64,000 nt of DNA from Gluconacetobacter tumulisoli (lineage in GTDB: Bacteria; Pseudomonadota; Alphaproteobacteria; Acetobacterales; Acetobacteraceae). The translations under genes were made by a program, and so were the position numbers. A model generated the notes under the pieces. The model was not told the DNA's origin, searched no databases, and worked only from the letters and a program-made list of their open reading frames with translations. Shown here piece after piece: positions 8,719 through 18,719 of the stretch (positions are counted from its first letter, which is position 1; every line of letters starts with the position of its first letter). Location: assembly GCF_014174155.1 (NCBI RefSeq), contig NZ_JABEQM010000003.1, positions 248,001 to 312,000 of the forward strand, given 5' to 3'.

Positions 8719-9813
8719 ATGGATAGCGCCGATAATTTTCATTTCACGCTTTCTCCGCATCCCGCGCCGGTTCCGGCCGCGCAGCGTGCGGCCCTGCTGG
8801 CCGATCCGGGATTCGGCCGGGTCTTCACCGATCACATGGCGGTCGTCCGATACAAGGAAGGCCAGGGCTGGCATAACCCGACCATCAAGGCCCGGGCGCC
8901 GATCCCGCTCGATCCCGCCGCTGCCGTCCTGCATTATGCGCAGGAAATCTTCGAGGGGATGAAGGCCTACCGTGCCGCCGATGGTGGCGTGGTCATGTTC
9001 CGCCCCGATGCCAACGCCCGCCGTTTCCACCAGTCGGCCGAACGCATGGCGATGGCCCCCATCCCCGACGCCCTGTTCCTGGAGGCGGTGCGCCAGCTTG
9101 TGCGCGTCGACCGCGACTGGATCCCCGAAGGCGCGAACGCCAGCCTGTACCTGCGTCCGTTCATGATCGCGAACGAGGCGTTCCTGGGCGTGAAGCCGTC
9201 GTCGGAATATCTGTTCATCGTCATCGCCTCGCCGGTCGGGTCCTATTTCAGCGGCGGCGCGGTGTCCGTCTGGGTGTCCGAGGATTATACCCGCGCGGCG
9301 CCTGGCGGCACCGGGGCGGCCAAGTGCGGCGGCAACTACGCCGCCAGCCTGCTGGCGCAGCGCGAGGCCAAGGCCCAGGGCTGCGACCAGGTGGTGTTCC
9401 TGGACGCCGTCGAACATCGCTGGGTGGAGGAGATGGGCGGCATGAACATCTTCTTCGTGATGGACGACGGCTCGCTGGTGACGCCGCCCCTGGGCGGGAC
9501 CATCCTGCCTGGCATCACCCGCGACGCGATCCTGACGCTGGCGCGTGACCGCGGCCTTGCGGTGCGCGAGGAACCGTACAGCATCGATCAGTGCTATGCC
9601 GACGCCGCCAGCGGCCGGCTGAAGGAAGTCTTCGCCTGCGGGACGGCGGCGGTCGTGACGCCGGTCGGCCGCCTGCGCGGCCAGAGGGGTGAAATCGTGA
9701 TCGGCAGCGGCAATGGCGCCGACCCGGTGACGGAAAGCCTGCGCTCCGCCCTGATCGGCATCCAGCGCGGCCAGCTTCCCGACCCGCACGGCTGGGTGCA
9801 GCGGGTCGACTGA
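8719..9813 (+). CDS. ilvE: Branched-chain amino acid aminotransferase
   Basis: PLP fold-type IV aminotransferase (364 aa) that interconverts leucine, isoleucine and valine with their 2-oxo acids using 2-oxoglutarate/glutamate. It belongs to the longer, eukaryote-like BCAT2 group: HYAQEIFEGMKAYR, LYLRPFMIA, and the PLP-lysine segment GGTGAAKCGGNYAASL, then EEMGGMNIFF and ACGTAAVVTPVG near the end. The length is normal for the group. It is monocistronic and followed by paired hairpins that could end transcription. Confidence 0.93.
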   Translation: MDSADNFHFTLSPHPAPVPAAQRAALLADPGFGRVFTDHMAVVRYKEGQGWHNPTIKARAPIPLDPAAAVLHYAQEIFEGMKAYRAADGGVVMFRPDANARRFHQSAERMAMAPIPDALFLEAVRQLVRVDRDWIPEGANASLYLRPFMIANEAFLGVKPSSEYLFIVIASPVGSYFSGGAVSVWVSEDYTRAAPGGTGAAKCGGNYAASLLAQREAKAQGCDQVVFLDAVEHRWVEEMGGMNIFFVMDDGSLVTPPLGGTILPGITRDAILTLARDRGLAVREEPYSIDQCYADAASGRLKEVFACGTAAVVTPVGRLRGQRGEIVIGSGNGADPVTESLRSALIGIQRGQLPDPHGWVQRVD

Positions 9814-9910
9814 CCCGCACCGCCGGCCGCGGCCGCGGGGCGGGCAGTGCCCGAATCCACCTGCCTTCGAGGTCCTGGACCCGATCGCGGATAAATGCCG
9901 GGTTTTTCCG

Positions 9911-9950
9911 AAGGGCGACGCCCTTTGGCGGGTTTCAGGGCGGCGCCCTG
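9911..9950. repeat. Paired GC hairpins after ilvE
   Basis: Two small inverted repeats in tandem: AAGGGCG-A-CGCCCTT and, 10 nt on, CAGGGCG-G-CGCCCTG. The same GGGCG/CGCCC core occurs in both. They lie between ilvE and the convergent nicR and may act as a terminator for both; they also look like the dispersed intergenic palindromes common in acetic acid bacteria. Confidence 0.55.
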
Positions 9951-9972
9951 AGGCCTGTCGCCGTAGAGGAAC

Positions 9973-10449
9973 TCAAATCCCGGCGAGTTTGCGCAGGATA
10001 TGCACCGCCGCGATCCGTTCGCATTCGTTCAGCGGGGCCAGGGTCAGCTCGCTGATATGCAAGGCCTCGGGCACATGGGTGCGAACCAGTTCCTCGCCCT
10101 GCGGGGTCAGGGACACGATGCGCTGCCGCCGGTCCGCGGTGTCGTTATGGATGTCCACCAGATGCCGTTCCTTCAGGCGCGCCACGATGCCGCGCAGCGT
10201 CGCGTGGTCGATGGCGGTCGTGCGGCCGATATGGATCAGCGGGGCGGGCTGTTCGTCACGGATGGCCACCAGGACCGCGAACTGCACGGCGGTCAGCCTG
10301 TCGTCGGGAATCGTTTCCTGGAAGATCGCGGTATGCCGCTGGTAGGCGCGGCGCAGCAGATGACCGATCTGGGCGGACAGGTCGTAGGGGGCGGGGGGCA
10401 CGGGTTTGCGCGGCTTGCCTGAATTCGTGTTCCTGGTCGCCGCCGTCAT
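9973..10449 (-). CDS. nicR: MarR-family repressor of nicotinate catabolism
   Basis: MarR winged-helix regulator of 158 aa. The HTH and wing are read in TTAIDHATLRGIVARLKERH and DTADRRQRIVSLTPQG. It is divergent from nicT with a 209-bp promoter region, and in Pseudomonas putida NicR is a MarR protein that represses nic promoters until 6-hydroxynicotinate binds. Position and family make NicR the best call. A motif shared by the nicT and nicC promoters (10623 and 12056) is the obvious candidate binding site. No NicS-type second regulator is present, so this protein may control the whole cluster. Confidence 0.8.
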   Translation of the reverse strand: MTAATRNTNSGKPRKPVPPAPYDLSAQIGHLLRRAYQRHTAIFQETIPDDRLTAVQFAVLVAIRDEQPAPLIHIGRTTAIDHATLRGIVARLKERHLVDIHNDTADRRQRIVSLTPQGEELVRTHVPEALHISELTLAPLNECERIAAVHILRKLAGI

Positions 10450-10622
10450 GCTGTCTCTTTCCGTTCTGGCCCTGTCGCGGGGGCCTGTCGGACAAGGACC
10501 ATACGTGACTTGGTCCTGTCATGCAAAAAGCCGATACCGGGTAACGTGTAATCTGTTTCGCGATCGCGGTTCCCCATGCGGAACGATTTTGGATCGAAAT
10601 GTCTGGTCGGCCCGACACATAA

Positions 10623-10636
10623 TGCATACGCTATAT
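10623..10636 (+). promoter_or_regulatory. Candidate NicR operator, nicR-nicT intergenic
   Basis: Sequence TGCATACGCTATAT, 45 bp before the nicT start. The inverted form of a near-identical 14-mer (TGTATACGCGATAT, 12 of 14 identical) occurs before nicC. Sharing between the two promoters of one pathway points to a regulator binding site. Confidence 0.5.
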
Positions 10637-10667
10637 CCGAACGATCTCGAACGGCCGGGTGCGCGTA

Positions 10668-12017
10668 ATGACGGGTTCCGATCTCTCCCTCGATCTTGAT
10701 GGCGGCCTCGCGCGCGGCGGCGTGGCGGGCGACCCTGTCGCCGCGCTGTATCGTCGGGTTGCCTGGCGGATCGCGCCTTTCCTGTGCCTCGGCTTCCTCG
10801 CGGCCTATGTCGACCGGGTGAATGTCGGTTTCGCCAAGCTGCGGATGGCGTCCGACCTGGGCCTGGGCGAGGCTGCGTACGGCCTGGGCGCCGGCTTGTT
10901 CTTCATCGGCTACGTGCTGTGCGAGGTGCCCAGCAACATCCTGCTGCAACGCGTGGGCGCACGATTCTGGCTGGCCCGCATCATGCTGACCTGGGGCCTG
11001 CTGTCCGGGGCCATGTGCCTGGTCCATACGCCGATGTCCTTCTACGTGCTGCGCCTGTTGCTGGGCGTTGCCGAGGCCGGGTTCATGCCGGGCGCGCTGC
11101 TCTATCTCAGCCAGTGGTTCCCGCCGGACCGGCGGGCGCGGGTCACGGCGCTGTTCATGGTCGGCATTCCGCTGTCCAGCGTGCTGGGGGCGCCGCTGTC
11201 GGGCTTCATCCTGGCGCATGCCTCGGGCGTGGGCGGGATCGCGGGCTGGCGCTGGCTGTTCGCGATCGAGGCCCTGCCGCCCATCCTGCTGGGCCTGTGG
11301 GCCCTGCTGTTCCTGCCCGACAGCATCGAGCGCTCGCAGTGGCTGAGCGGGGCGGAGCGGCATTTTCTGCGCGGGCGGTTGCAGGACGCCCACGACGATC
11401 ATGCGGCATCGCAGTTGTGGGCCGCCTTTCGCGACATCCGGGTCTGGCACCTGGGCCTGATCGACGGGTCGGTGCTTCTGGGCCTGTATACGGTGGCGTT
11501 CTGGTTTCCCTCGTTCCTGAAGGGGCACGGAATCGGCAATCCGATGACCATCGGCTGGATCACGATTGTTCCACACCTGGTGGCGGTCTGCTGCATGATC
11601 CTGAATGGATGGCATTCCGACCGGTCGGGTGAGCGCCGGCTGCATATCGTGCTGCCGATCGTGACGGGGGCCGCATTGCTGGCCTGCAGCACGCTGGCGG
11701 AGGGCAGCCTGATCCTGTCGGTGACGCTGATCGCGCTGGCCAACGGGGCGATCCTGGGGGCCCTGCCGCCCTTCTGGTGCATTCCCGCCAATTTCCTGAC
11801 GGGGCCGGCCGCCGCGGCGGGCCTTGCGATCGCATGTTCCTTCGCCAACCTGGCGGGATTTTTCGCGACGGCCCTGATCGGCTGGACCATCGAACGCACC
11901 CACAGCCCCGACCTGGCGCTGGATGTCTTCGCCCTGGCGATGGCGTGCGCGGCGCTGAGCCTGTTCCTGATCCCCCGGTCGGTGGTCGATCGCGGCGGGA
12001 AACGCCCCACGGCGTGA
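10668..12017 (+). CDS. nicT: MFS transporter, probable nicotinate importer
   Basis: Twelve-helix major facilitator of the anion:cation symporter (ACS) group, 449 aa. Helix 1 has DRVNVGFAKLRM, the ACS signature, followed by GAGLFFIGYVLCEVPSN, and helix 4 carries LLGVAEAGFMPGALLYLSQWFP. These match NicT and phthalate/hexuronate permeases. Its place as first gene opposite nicR and before nicC makes nicotinate or 6-hydroxynicotinate the expected cargo. ATG at 10668 is used; GTG at 10659 is in frame. A separate promoter region (109 bp) follows before nicC. Confidence 0.85.
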   Translation: MTGSDLSLDLDGGLARGGVAGDPVAALYRRVAWRIAPFLCLGFLAAYVDRVNVGFAKLRMASDLGLGEAAYGLGAGLFFIGYVLCEVPSNILLQRVGARFWLARIMLTWGLLSGAMCLVHTPMSFYVLRLLLGVAEAGFMPGALLYLSQWFPPDRRARVTALFMVGIPLSSVLGAPLSGFILAHASGVGGIAGWRWLFAIEALPPILLGLWALLFLPDSIERSQWLSGAERHFLRGRLQDAHDDHAASQLWAAFRDIRVWHLGLIDGSVLLGLYTVAFWFPSFLKGHGIGNPMTIGWITIVPHLVAVCCMILNGWHSDRSGERRLHIVLPIVTGAALLACSTLAEGSLILSVTLIALANGAILGALPPFWCIPANFLTGPAAAAGLAIACSFANLAGFFATALIGWTIERTHSPDLALDVFALAMACAALSLFLIPRSVVDRGGKRPTA

Positions 12018-12055
12018 CGCGAGGCCCGAGGCACCAAATTTCTTGCCGGACCGAA

Positions 12056-12069
12056 ATATCGCGTATACA
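12056..12069 (-). promoter_or_regulatory. Candidate NicR operator upstream of nicC
   Basis: ATATCGCGTATACA on the + strand, which is TGTATACGCGATAT on the - strand; it differs at two of 14 positions from the site before nicT. It lies 58 bp before the nicC start and could overlap the promoter there. Confidence 0.5.
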
Positions 12070-12111
12070 CTGTAAATGAATCGGGGCATCGGCCCTGCGG
12101 CTCGAATGTGA

Positions 12112-13254
<1,143 letters not shown>

Positions 13255-13278
13255 CGGCGCGGGCCGGGGAGGGCAGGC

Positions 13279-13767
13279 ATGGCGGACGGCGCGGTCGAGA
13301 TCATGGTCAACGGGACGCGGCACGCCGTGCATGTCGATCCCGGCACGCCATTATTGTACGTGCTGCGCAACGACCTGGGGCTGAACGGACCCAAATACGG
13401 CTGCGGCCTTGGGGAATGCGGGGCCTGCACGGTGCTGATCGCGGGGCGGGCCGCGCGATCGTGCAGCGTGCCGGTCGACGTCGCCCGCCACTGGCCGGTC
13501 ACGACGCTGGAAGGTCTGGTCGTGGACGGCGTGCCCGACCCGGTGCAGGACGCCTTCATTACCGAGCAGGCGGCGCAGTGCGGCTATTGCCTGAACGGCA
13601 TGGTCATGACCGTGCGGGCGCTGCTGAACGCCAACCCGACCCCGACCGAGGCCGAGATCCGCGACGCGTTGCGGTATAATCTGTGCCGCTGCGGCACGCA
13701 TATGGAAATCCTGAACGCGGCGCGCCGGGCCTGCGGCCTGCCGGTCCGCGTGGCGGCGGGCGGGTGA
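13279..13767 (+). CDS. nicA: Nicotinate dehydrogenase subunit A (2Fe-2S)
   Basis: Small iron-sulfur subunit (162 aa) of the molybdenum hydroxylase that converts nicotinate to 6-hydroxynicotinate. An N-terminal plant-type ferredoxin domain has cysteines in GCGLGECGACTVL, and the C-terminal helical domain has CGYCLNGM and CRCGTH for the second [2Fe-2S] cluster. It lies 24 bp after nicC and 8 bp before the nicB start, so the two subunits are made together. Confidence 0.93.
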   Translation: MADGAVEIMVNGTRHAVHVDPGTPLLYVLRNDLGLNGPKYGCGLGECGACTVLIAGRAARSCSVPVDVARHWPVTTLEGLVVDGVPDPVQDAFITEQAAQCGYCLNGMVMTVRALLNANPTPTEAEIRDALRYNLCRCGTHMEILNAARRACGLPVRVAAGG

Positions 13768-13775
13768 GGGCGGCC

Positions 13776-16700
13776 ATGGACGACATCGCCCATTCCGGCG
13801 GATTCCTTGCCATCGTCCGTCCCGCCCGGGCGCCGGGCGGCCTTGTGGCGCGGGCAGTGTCCATCGAGAGCCTGCCAGACGAGATCTTCGTCGTCGTGCA
13901 TGCGACGGGTGGCGTGACCGGATATTGCGGGCATGTCGACCTGGGCACCGGCATCCGCACCGCCCTGGCCCAGATCGTGGCCGAGGAACTCGACGTGCCG
14001 TTCGGCGACGTCACCATGGTGCTGGGCCATACCGGCGAGACCCCGAACCAGGGGGCGACGATCGCCAGCGAGACCATCCAGGTGTCCGCCATCCCTCTGC
14101 GCAAGGCCGCCGCCCACGCGCGCGCCGTGCTGCTGGACCTGGCCGCCGACCGGACCGGCCGCCCGGCGGCGGAGCTGGACCTGCGGGACGGGCTGGTCGT
14201 CAGCGACCTGCCGCTGCCCGACAATGCCGCCCTGACCTACGGCATGCTGCTGGACGGGCAGGCCCTGCGGATGCGGCTGGACGAGGACATCCCGGTCAAG
14301 TCGCCCGATCGCTATCGGGTGGTGGGACGGACGGTGCCCCGTGTCGACATCCCCGACAAGGTGACCGGCCGCGCGGTCTATGTGCACGATGTGCGCGTCG
14401 CGGGCATGTTGCACGGACGGGTGGTCCGTCCGCCCTATGGCGGGTTCGATCACGGGCCGTTCGTCGGATGCAGCCTGCGGCGGGTGGACCGCGCGTCGGT
14501 GGCGCATCTGCCGGGCATGGTCGACGTGGTCGTCATCGGCGATTTCGTCGGCGTCGTGGCTGAGCGCGAGGAACAGGCCGCCGAGGCCGCGCGCCTGCTG
14601 CATGTCGTCTGGGACGTGCCCGACCTGCCGGACCTGTCCGATCTGGAAGGCGCGTTGCTGGCCAACCCGGCGACGCCGCGCCGCCTGCTGGACCGGGGCG
14701 ATGTCGACGCGGCGCTGGACGGGCTGGCGGGCCGGATGGACCGGACCTATCTGTGGCCGTACCAGATGCACGCCTCGATCGGCCCGTCCTGCGCGGTGGC
14801 GGACTGGCGGGCGGATGGGCTGACGATCTGGTCCGGGACGCAGAATCCGCACATGCTGCGCGCGGATATCGCCCTGCTGGCCGATTTGCCCGAGGACAGG
14901 ATTTCCATCGTCCGGCACGAGGCCGCCGGCTGCTATGGCCGCAACTGCGCCGACGATGTCTGCGGCGACGCGATGCTGCTGTCGCGTGCGGTCGGGCGCC
15001 CCGTGCGGGTGCAGCTTAGCCGCGAACAGGAACATGTCTGGGAACCCAAGGGCGCCGCGCAGCTGATGCAGGTGCGCGGCGGCGTCAATCCCGACGGCAC
15101 GCCGGCAGCGTATGATTTTTCCACGCGCTATCCCTCGAACGTGTCCCCGCTGCTGGGGCTGGTGCTGACCGGCATCGTCCCGGCCGCCCTGCCGTCGGTC
15201 GTGCAGATGGGCGACCGGACCTGCATCCCGCCCTATGCGTACGACAATGCGCGGGTCACGGTGCATGACATGCCGCCGATCGCGCGGGCGTCGTGGTTTC
15301 GCGGCGTGTCGGCGATGCCCAACAGCTTCGCCCATGAATGCTATGTCGACGAACTGGCCGCCGCCGCCGGGGTCGATCCGGTGGAATATCGCCTGCGCTA
15401 CATGAAGGACGGGCGTGCCGCCGCATTGCTGCGCGCCGTGGCGCGGCGGGCGGACTGGGTACCGCGCACCGCACCGCGCCGGATCGATCCGGGCAAACGG
15501 GTGCTGCGTGGGCGCGGGGTGGCCTATGCCCAATATGTCCACGGCACTTTTCCGGGGGTGCCGGCGGCCTGGGCGGCCTGGGTGGCGGATGTCGAGGTCG
15601 ATCGCCGGACCGGCCAGGTCACGGTGGCGCGCGTCGTCGTCGGCCAGGATTCCGGGATGATGGTCAACCCCGCCGGGGTGCGACACCAGATCCACGGCAA
15701 CGTCATCCAGTCCACCAGCCGCGCCCTGCGCGAGGAAGTGTCGTTCGACGGCTGCGGCGTCGCCAGCCGGGAATGGGGCGGCTATCCGCTGATTACCTTC
15801 CCCGAGGTGCCGGACATCGACGTGCTGATGCTGGACCGGCAGGACCAGCCGCCGCTGGGTGTCGGGGAATCGGCATCGGTTCCCAGCGCCGCCGCCATCG
15901 CCAATGCGCTGCATGACGCGACCGGGGTGCGCTTTCGCGAACTGCCCTTCACGCCGGACCGCATCCGTGCCGGGCTGGATGCGGCGCTGGGCGCACTGCC
16001 CGAACCGGAACCCGAGCCTCTGCCGCAACCGTTGGCCGCGCGGCCCGCGCCCCTGCCCGCATTGGCGCGCCAGCGCCTCTGGACGGGATTGGCGGCGCTG
16101 GGGACGCTCTGTTCGACCCTCGGCGGGCTGGCGGTGACGGCGTCGCCGTGGCGGCCGGAAATCGCGCCGATCGCCCGTTCGGATCCGGGCCGGTTTTCGG
16201 CCGCGACCATCGCGCGGGGCCGCGCGCTGGCCGCGGCCGGCGATTGCGCCGTGTGCCACACCGCGCCCGGCGGGATCGCCAATGCCGGCGGGCTGGAACT
16301 GGACACGCCGTTCGGCATCATCCGCACGACCAACATTACGCCCGACGAGGAGACCGGCATCGGCCGCTGGTCCTATCCCGCCTTCGCCCGCGCCATGCGC
16401 GAAGGAATCGGCCGCGACGGCCGGCATCTGTATCCGGCCTTTCCCTATACCGCGTTTGCCAAAATTACCGAACCGGACATGGAGGCGCTGTACGCCTATC
16501 TGATGGCGCAGCAGCCGGTGCGGAACGTGGTGCCGGAAACGAAGCTGGCCTTCCCCTACAATATCCGGCCGATGATGGCGGGGTGGAACGTGCTGTATCA
16601 CGATCCCCGGCCGTTCGCGCCCGACCCCGCCCGTTCGGCGGAATGGAATCGCGGCGCCTATCTGGCCGAGGGGCTGGGCCATTGCGGCGCCTGCCACACC

Positions 16701-17405
16701 CCGCGCAACGCCCTGGGGGCGGAGCGGTGGAAACGGGCCTATCTGGGCGGCGGCGAGGCCGAGGGCTGGGATGCGCCGGCGTTGAGTGCGCTGTCGCGCG
16801 CGCCGGTGCCGTGGACGGCGGACGATCTGTTCACCTATCTGCGCACCGGCTTTTCCGAGCGGCACGGACCGGCGGCGGGGCCGATGGCGCCCGTGGTGGC
16901 CGAGATGGCCCGGATGCCCGAGGCCGATGTGCGGGCGATCGCGACCTATGTCGCCTCGTTCGACACGCGCGAGACAGGGGATTTGGCTGCCGGGGATCTG
17001 GCCGAACGCATCGAGGACGCGGCTGCCGTGCGGCAGGCCGACGCGGCCTGGGCCGGGCAGGGCGCGCGGGTCTATGGCGGCAGTTGTTCGTCCTGCCACG
17101 AGGGACAGGCGGCGCACATGTTCGGCGCCCGTCCGTCGCTGGCGCTGAATACCAATGTCGCCGCCGACCGGCCGGATAATCTGATCCATGTGATCCTGGA
17201 CGGAATCGCGCATCCCGCCACGCCGGGCGTGGGGGCGATGCCCGCCTTCCGCGACAGCCTGGCCGACGGGCAGATCGTCGATCTGGTGCGCCATATCCGC
17301 GCGACCTTCGCCCCCGGCCGCCCGGCCTGGGACGGGGTCGAGGCGACGGTGGCCCGGCTGCGCGCCGCCCCGTCCCACGCTGCCTCCCATCCGGTGCTGC
17401 CATGA
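13776..17405 (+). CDS. nicB: Nicotinate dehydrogenase subunit B (molybdopterin + triple cytochrome c)
   Basis: Large subunit (1209 aa) of nicotinate hydroxylase. Residues 1 to about 740 form the molybdopterin-binding part of the xanthine dehydrogenase family (GHVDLGTGIRTALAQIV, GVGESASVPSAAAIANAL). A hydrophobic helix at about 768-790 is followed by three c-type haem motifs, CAVCH near 824, CGACH near 971 and CSSCH near 1103. This is the NicB architecture: electrons leave through NicA clusters and the fused haems to the respiratory chain, not to NAD. ATG at 13776 starts 8 bp after nicA. The stop overlaps the next ATG (ATGA). Confidence 0.93.
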   Translation: MDDIAHSGGFLAIVRPARAPGGLVARAVSIESLPDEIFVVVHATGGVTGYCGHVDLGTGIRTALAQIVAEELDVPFGDVTMVLGHTGETPNQGATIASETIQVSAIPLRKAAAHARAVLLDLAADRTGRPAAELDLRDGLVVSDLPLPDNAALTYGMLLDGQALRMRLDEDIPVKSPDRYRVVGRTVPRVDIPDKVTGRAVYVHDVRVAGMLHGRVVRPPYGGFDHGPFVGCSLRRVDRASVAHLPGMVDVVVIGDFVGVVAEREEQAAEAARLLHVVWDVPDLPDLSDLEGALLANPATPRRLLDRGDVDAALDGLAGRMDRTYLWPYQMHASIGPSCAVADWRADGLTIWSGTQNPHMLRADIALLADLPEDRISIVRHEAAGCYGRNCADDVCGDAMLLSRAVGRPVRVQLSREQEHVWEPKGAAQLMQVRGGVNPDGTPAAYDFSTRYPSNVSPLLGLVLTGIVPAALPSVVQMGDRTCIPPYAYDNARVTVHDMPPIARASWFRGVSAMPNSFAHECYVDELAAAAGVDPVEYRLRYMKDGRAAALLRAVARRADWVPRTAPRRIDPGKRVLRGRGVAYAQYVHGTFPGVPAAWAAWVADVEVDRRTGQVTVARVVVGQDSGMMVNPAGVRHQIHGNVIQSTSRALREEVSFDGCGVASREWGGYPLITFPEVPDIDVLMLDRQDQPPLGVGESASVPSAAAIANALHDATGVRFRELPFTPDRIRAGLDAALGALPEPEPEPLPQPLAARPAPLPALARQRLWTGLAALGTLCSTLGGLAVTASPWRPEIAPIARSDPGRFSAATIARGRALAAAGDCAVCHTAPGGIANAGGLELDTPFGIIRTTNITPDEETGIGRWSYPAFARAMREGIGRDGRHLYPAFPYTAFAKITEPDMEALYAYLMAQQPVRNVVPETKLAFPYNIRPMMAGWNVLYHDPRPFAPDPARSAEWNRGAYLAEGLGHCGACHTPRNALGAERWKRAYLGGGEAEGWDAPALSALSRAPVPWTADDLFTYLRTGFSERHGPAAGPMAPVVAEMARMPEADVRAIATYVASFDTRETGDLAAGDLAERIEDAAAVRQADAAWAGQGARVYGGSCSSCHEGQAAHMFGARPSLALNTNVAADRPDNLIHVILDGIAHPATPGVGAMPAFRDSLADGQIVDLVRHIRATFAPGRPAWDGVEATVARLRAAPSHAASHPVLP

Positions 17406-18715
17406 GCCGCCTGCTGCCGACCTGGCGTCGGGTGGACGGCCAGGGCGTCGTCGCGCCCGACGAGCGCCTGGCATGGGGCCAGACCGTGATGATGGGCCTG
17501 CAGCATGTGCTGGCGATGGCCGGATCGACCATCCTCGGCCCGTTGCTGATGGGATTCGACCCGAACGTGGCGATCCTGTTTTCGGGGCTGGGGACCCTGC
17601 TGTTCTTCGTCGTGACGGGCGGACGGGTGCCCAGCTATCTGGGATCCAGCTTTTCCTTCATCGCCCTGGTGGCGTCGGTGACGTGTTATGTCGGGCACGG
17701 ACCGAACCCGGATATTCCCCTGGCGGCAGGCGGCATTGTCGCAGCGGGGGCGGTCTACGCGCTGCTGGGGCTGCTGGTATGTGCGACCGGGACCGGGTGG
17801 ATCGAACGGCTGATGCCGCCGGTGGTGACGGGGGCGGTGGGGGCTGCGATCGGCCTCAACCTGGCGCCCATGGCCGCCCACGGGGTCAGCGGATCGCCGG
17901 TCGCGACCGTGACGGGCCTGTTCACCCTGCTGGCCGTCGCGGCGTTCGCTGTCTATGCGCCGCCGCTGCTGCGCCGCCTGTCGATTTTGTGCGCGATGGC
18001 GTTGTCCTGCCTGGTCTATGTGCTGGCGGCCAATGGGCTGGGCCTGGCGTCGCCGGTCGATTTCGCCCCGGTGCGTGCCGCCGCATGGTTCGGCCTGCCC
18101 CCGCTGCGCACGCCACGCTTCCAGCCCCACGCCATGCTGGCCATTGCCCCGGTCGCGATCGTGCTGGTGGCGGAAAATCTGGGGCATCTGAAGGCGCTGG
18201 GCGCGATCACCGGCCAGTCGTTCACGCGCATGGCCGGGCGGACCTTTCTGGGTGACGGTCTGGCGACGATGCTGGCGGGCGGCGGCGGGGGCACCGGCGT
18301 GACGACCTATGTCGAGAATATCGGCGTCATGGCGATCTCGCGCGTCTATTCGACGCTGATCTTCGTCGTTGCGGCGCTGTTCGCCATTCTGCTGGGGTTT
18401 TCGCCGCGCTTCGGGGCCGTGCTGCGGGCGATCCCCGACCCGGTGCTGGGTGGCCTGGCTATCGCCGTATTCGGCCTGATCGCGGCGACCATGGTCCGGA
18501 TCTGGGTCGATCATGCCGTCGATTTCACCGATCCGCGCAATCTGTTCACCGTTGGCGTGACCCTGGTGGCGGGGGCGGGCAACCTGACCGTGTCCGTGGG
18601 CGGCGTCACGCTGGGCGGAATCACCACCGCGACCGTGGCCGCGATCGGCCTGTACCAATTTCTGGGGTGGGGCCGCGCGCGCGATGCCGCCGCCTTGTCT
18701 TCCGGCAGGGAGTAA
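17402..18715 (+). CDS. NCS2-family (xanthine/uracil-type) permease in the nic operon
   Basis: Membrane transporter of 437 aa in the nucleobase:cation symporter-2 family, with MMGLQHVLAMAGSTILGPLL in helix 1, PSYLGSSFSFIA in helix 3 and the helix 10 region AENLGHLKALGAITG. Usual cargoes are xanthine, urate or uracil. It overlaps nicB by ATGA and lies 4 bp before nicX, so it is firmly within the nic operon, where P. putida has no such gene. Nicotinate, 6-hydroxynicotinate or another N-heterocycle are the plausible substrates. The retained Glu (AENLGH) is the family's substrate-contact residue. Confidence 0.88.
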   Translation: MSRLLPTWRRVDGQGVVAPDERLAWGQTVMMGLQHVLAMAGSTILGPLLMGFDPNVAILFSGLGTLLFFVVTGGRVPSYLGSSFSFIALVASVTCYVGHGPNPDIPLAAGGIVAAGAVYALLGLLVCATGTGWIERLMPPVVTGAVGAAIGLNLAPMAAHGVSGSPVATVTGLFTLLAVAAFAVYAPPLLRRLSILCAMALSCLVYVLAANGLGLASPVDFAPVRAAAWFGLPPLRTPRFQPHAMLAIAPVAIVLVAENLGHLKALGAITGQSFTRMAGRTFLGDGLATMLAGGGGGTGVTTYVENIGVMAISRVYSTLIFVVAALFAILLGFSPRFGAVLRAIPDPVLGGLAIAVFGLIAATMVRIWVDHAVDFTDPRNLFTVGVTLVAGAGNLTVSVGGVTLGGITTATVAAIGLYQFLGWGRARDAAALSSGRE

Positions 18716-18719
18716 CACG

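Noticed and set aside
13584-17474. A 1296-aa open frame on the minus strand opposite nicB
   Set aside because: Shadow of the high-GC nicB gene; the residue mix is rich in His, Arg, Gly and Pro without any domain, while the plus strand encodes clear molybdopterin and haem motifs.
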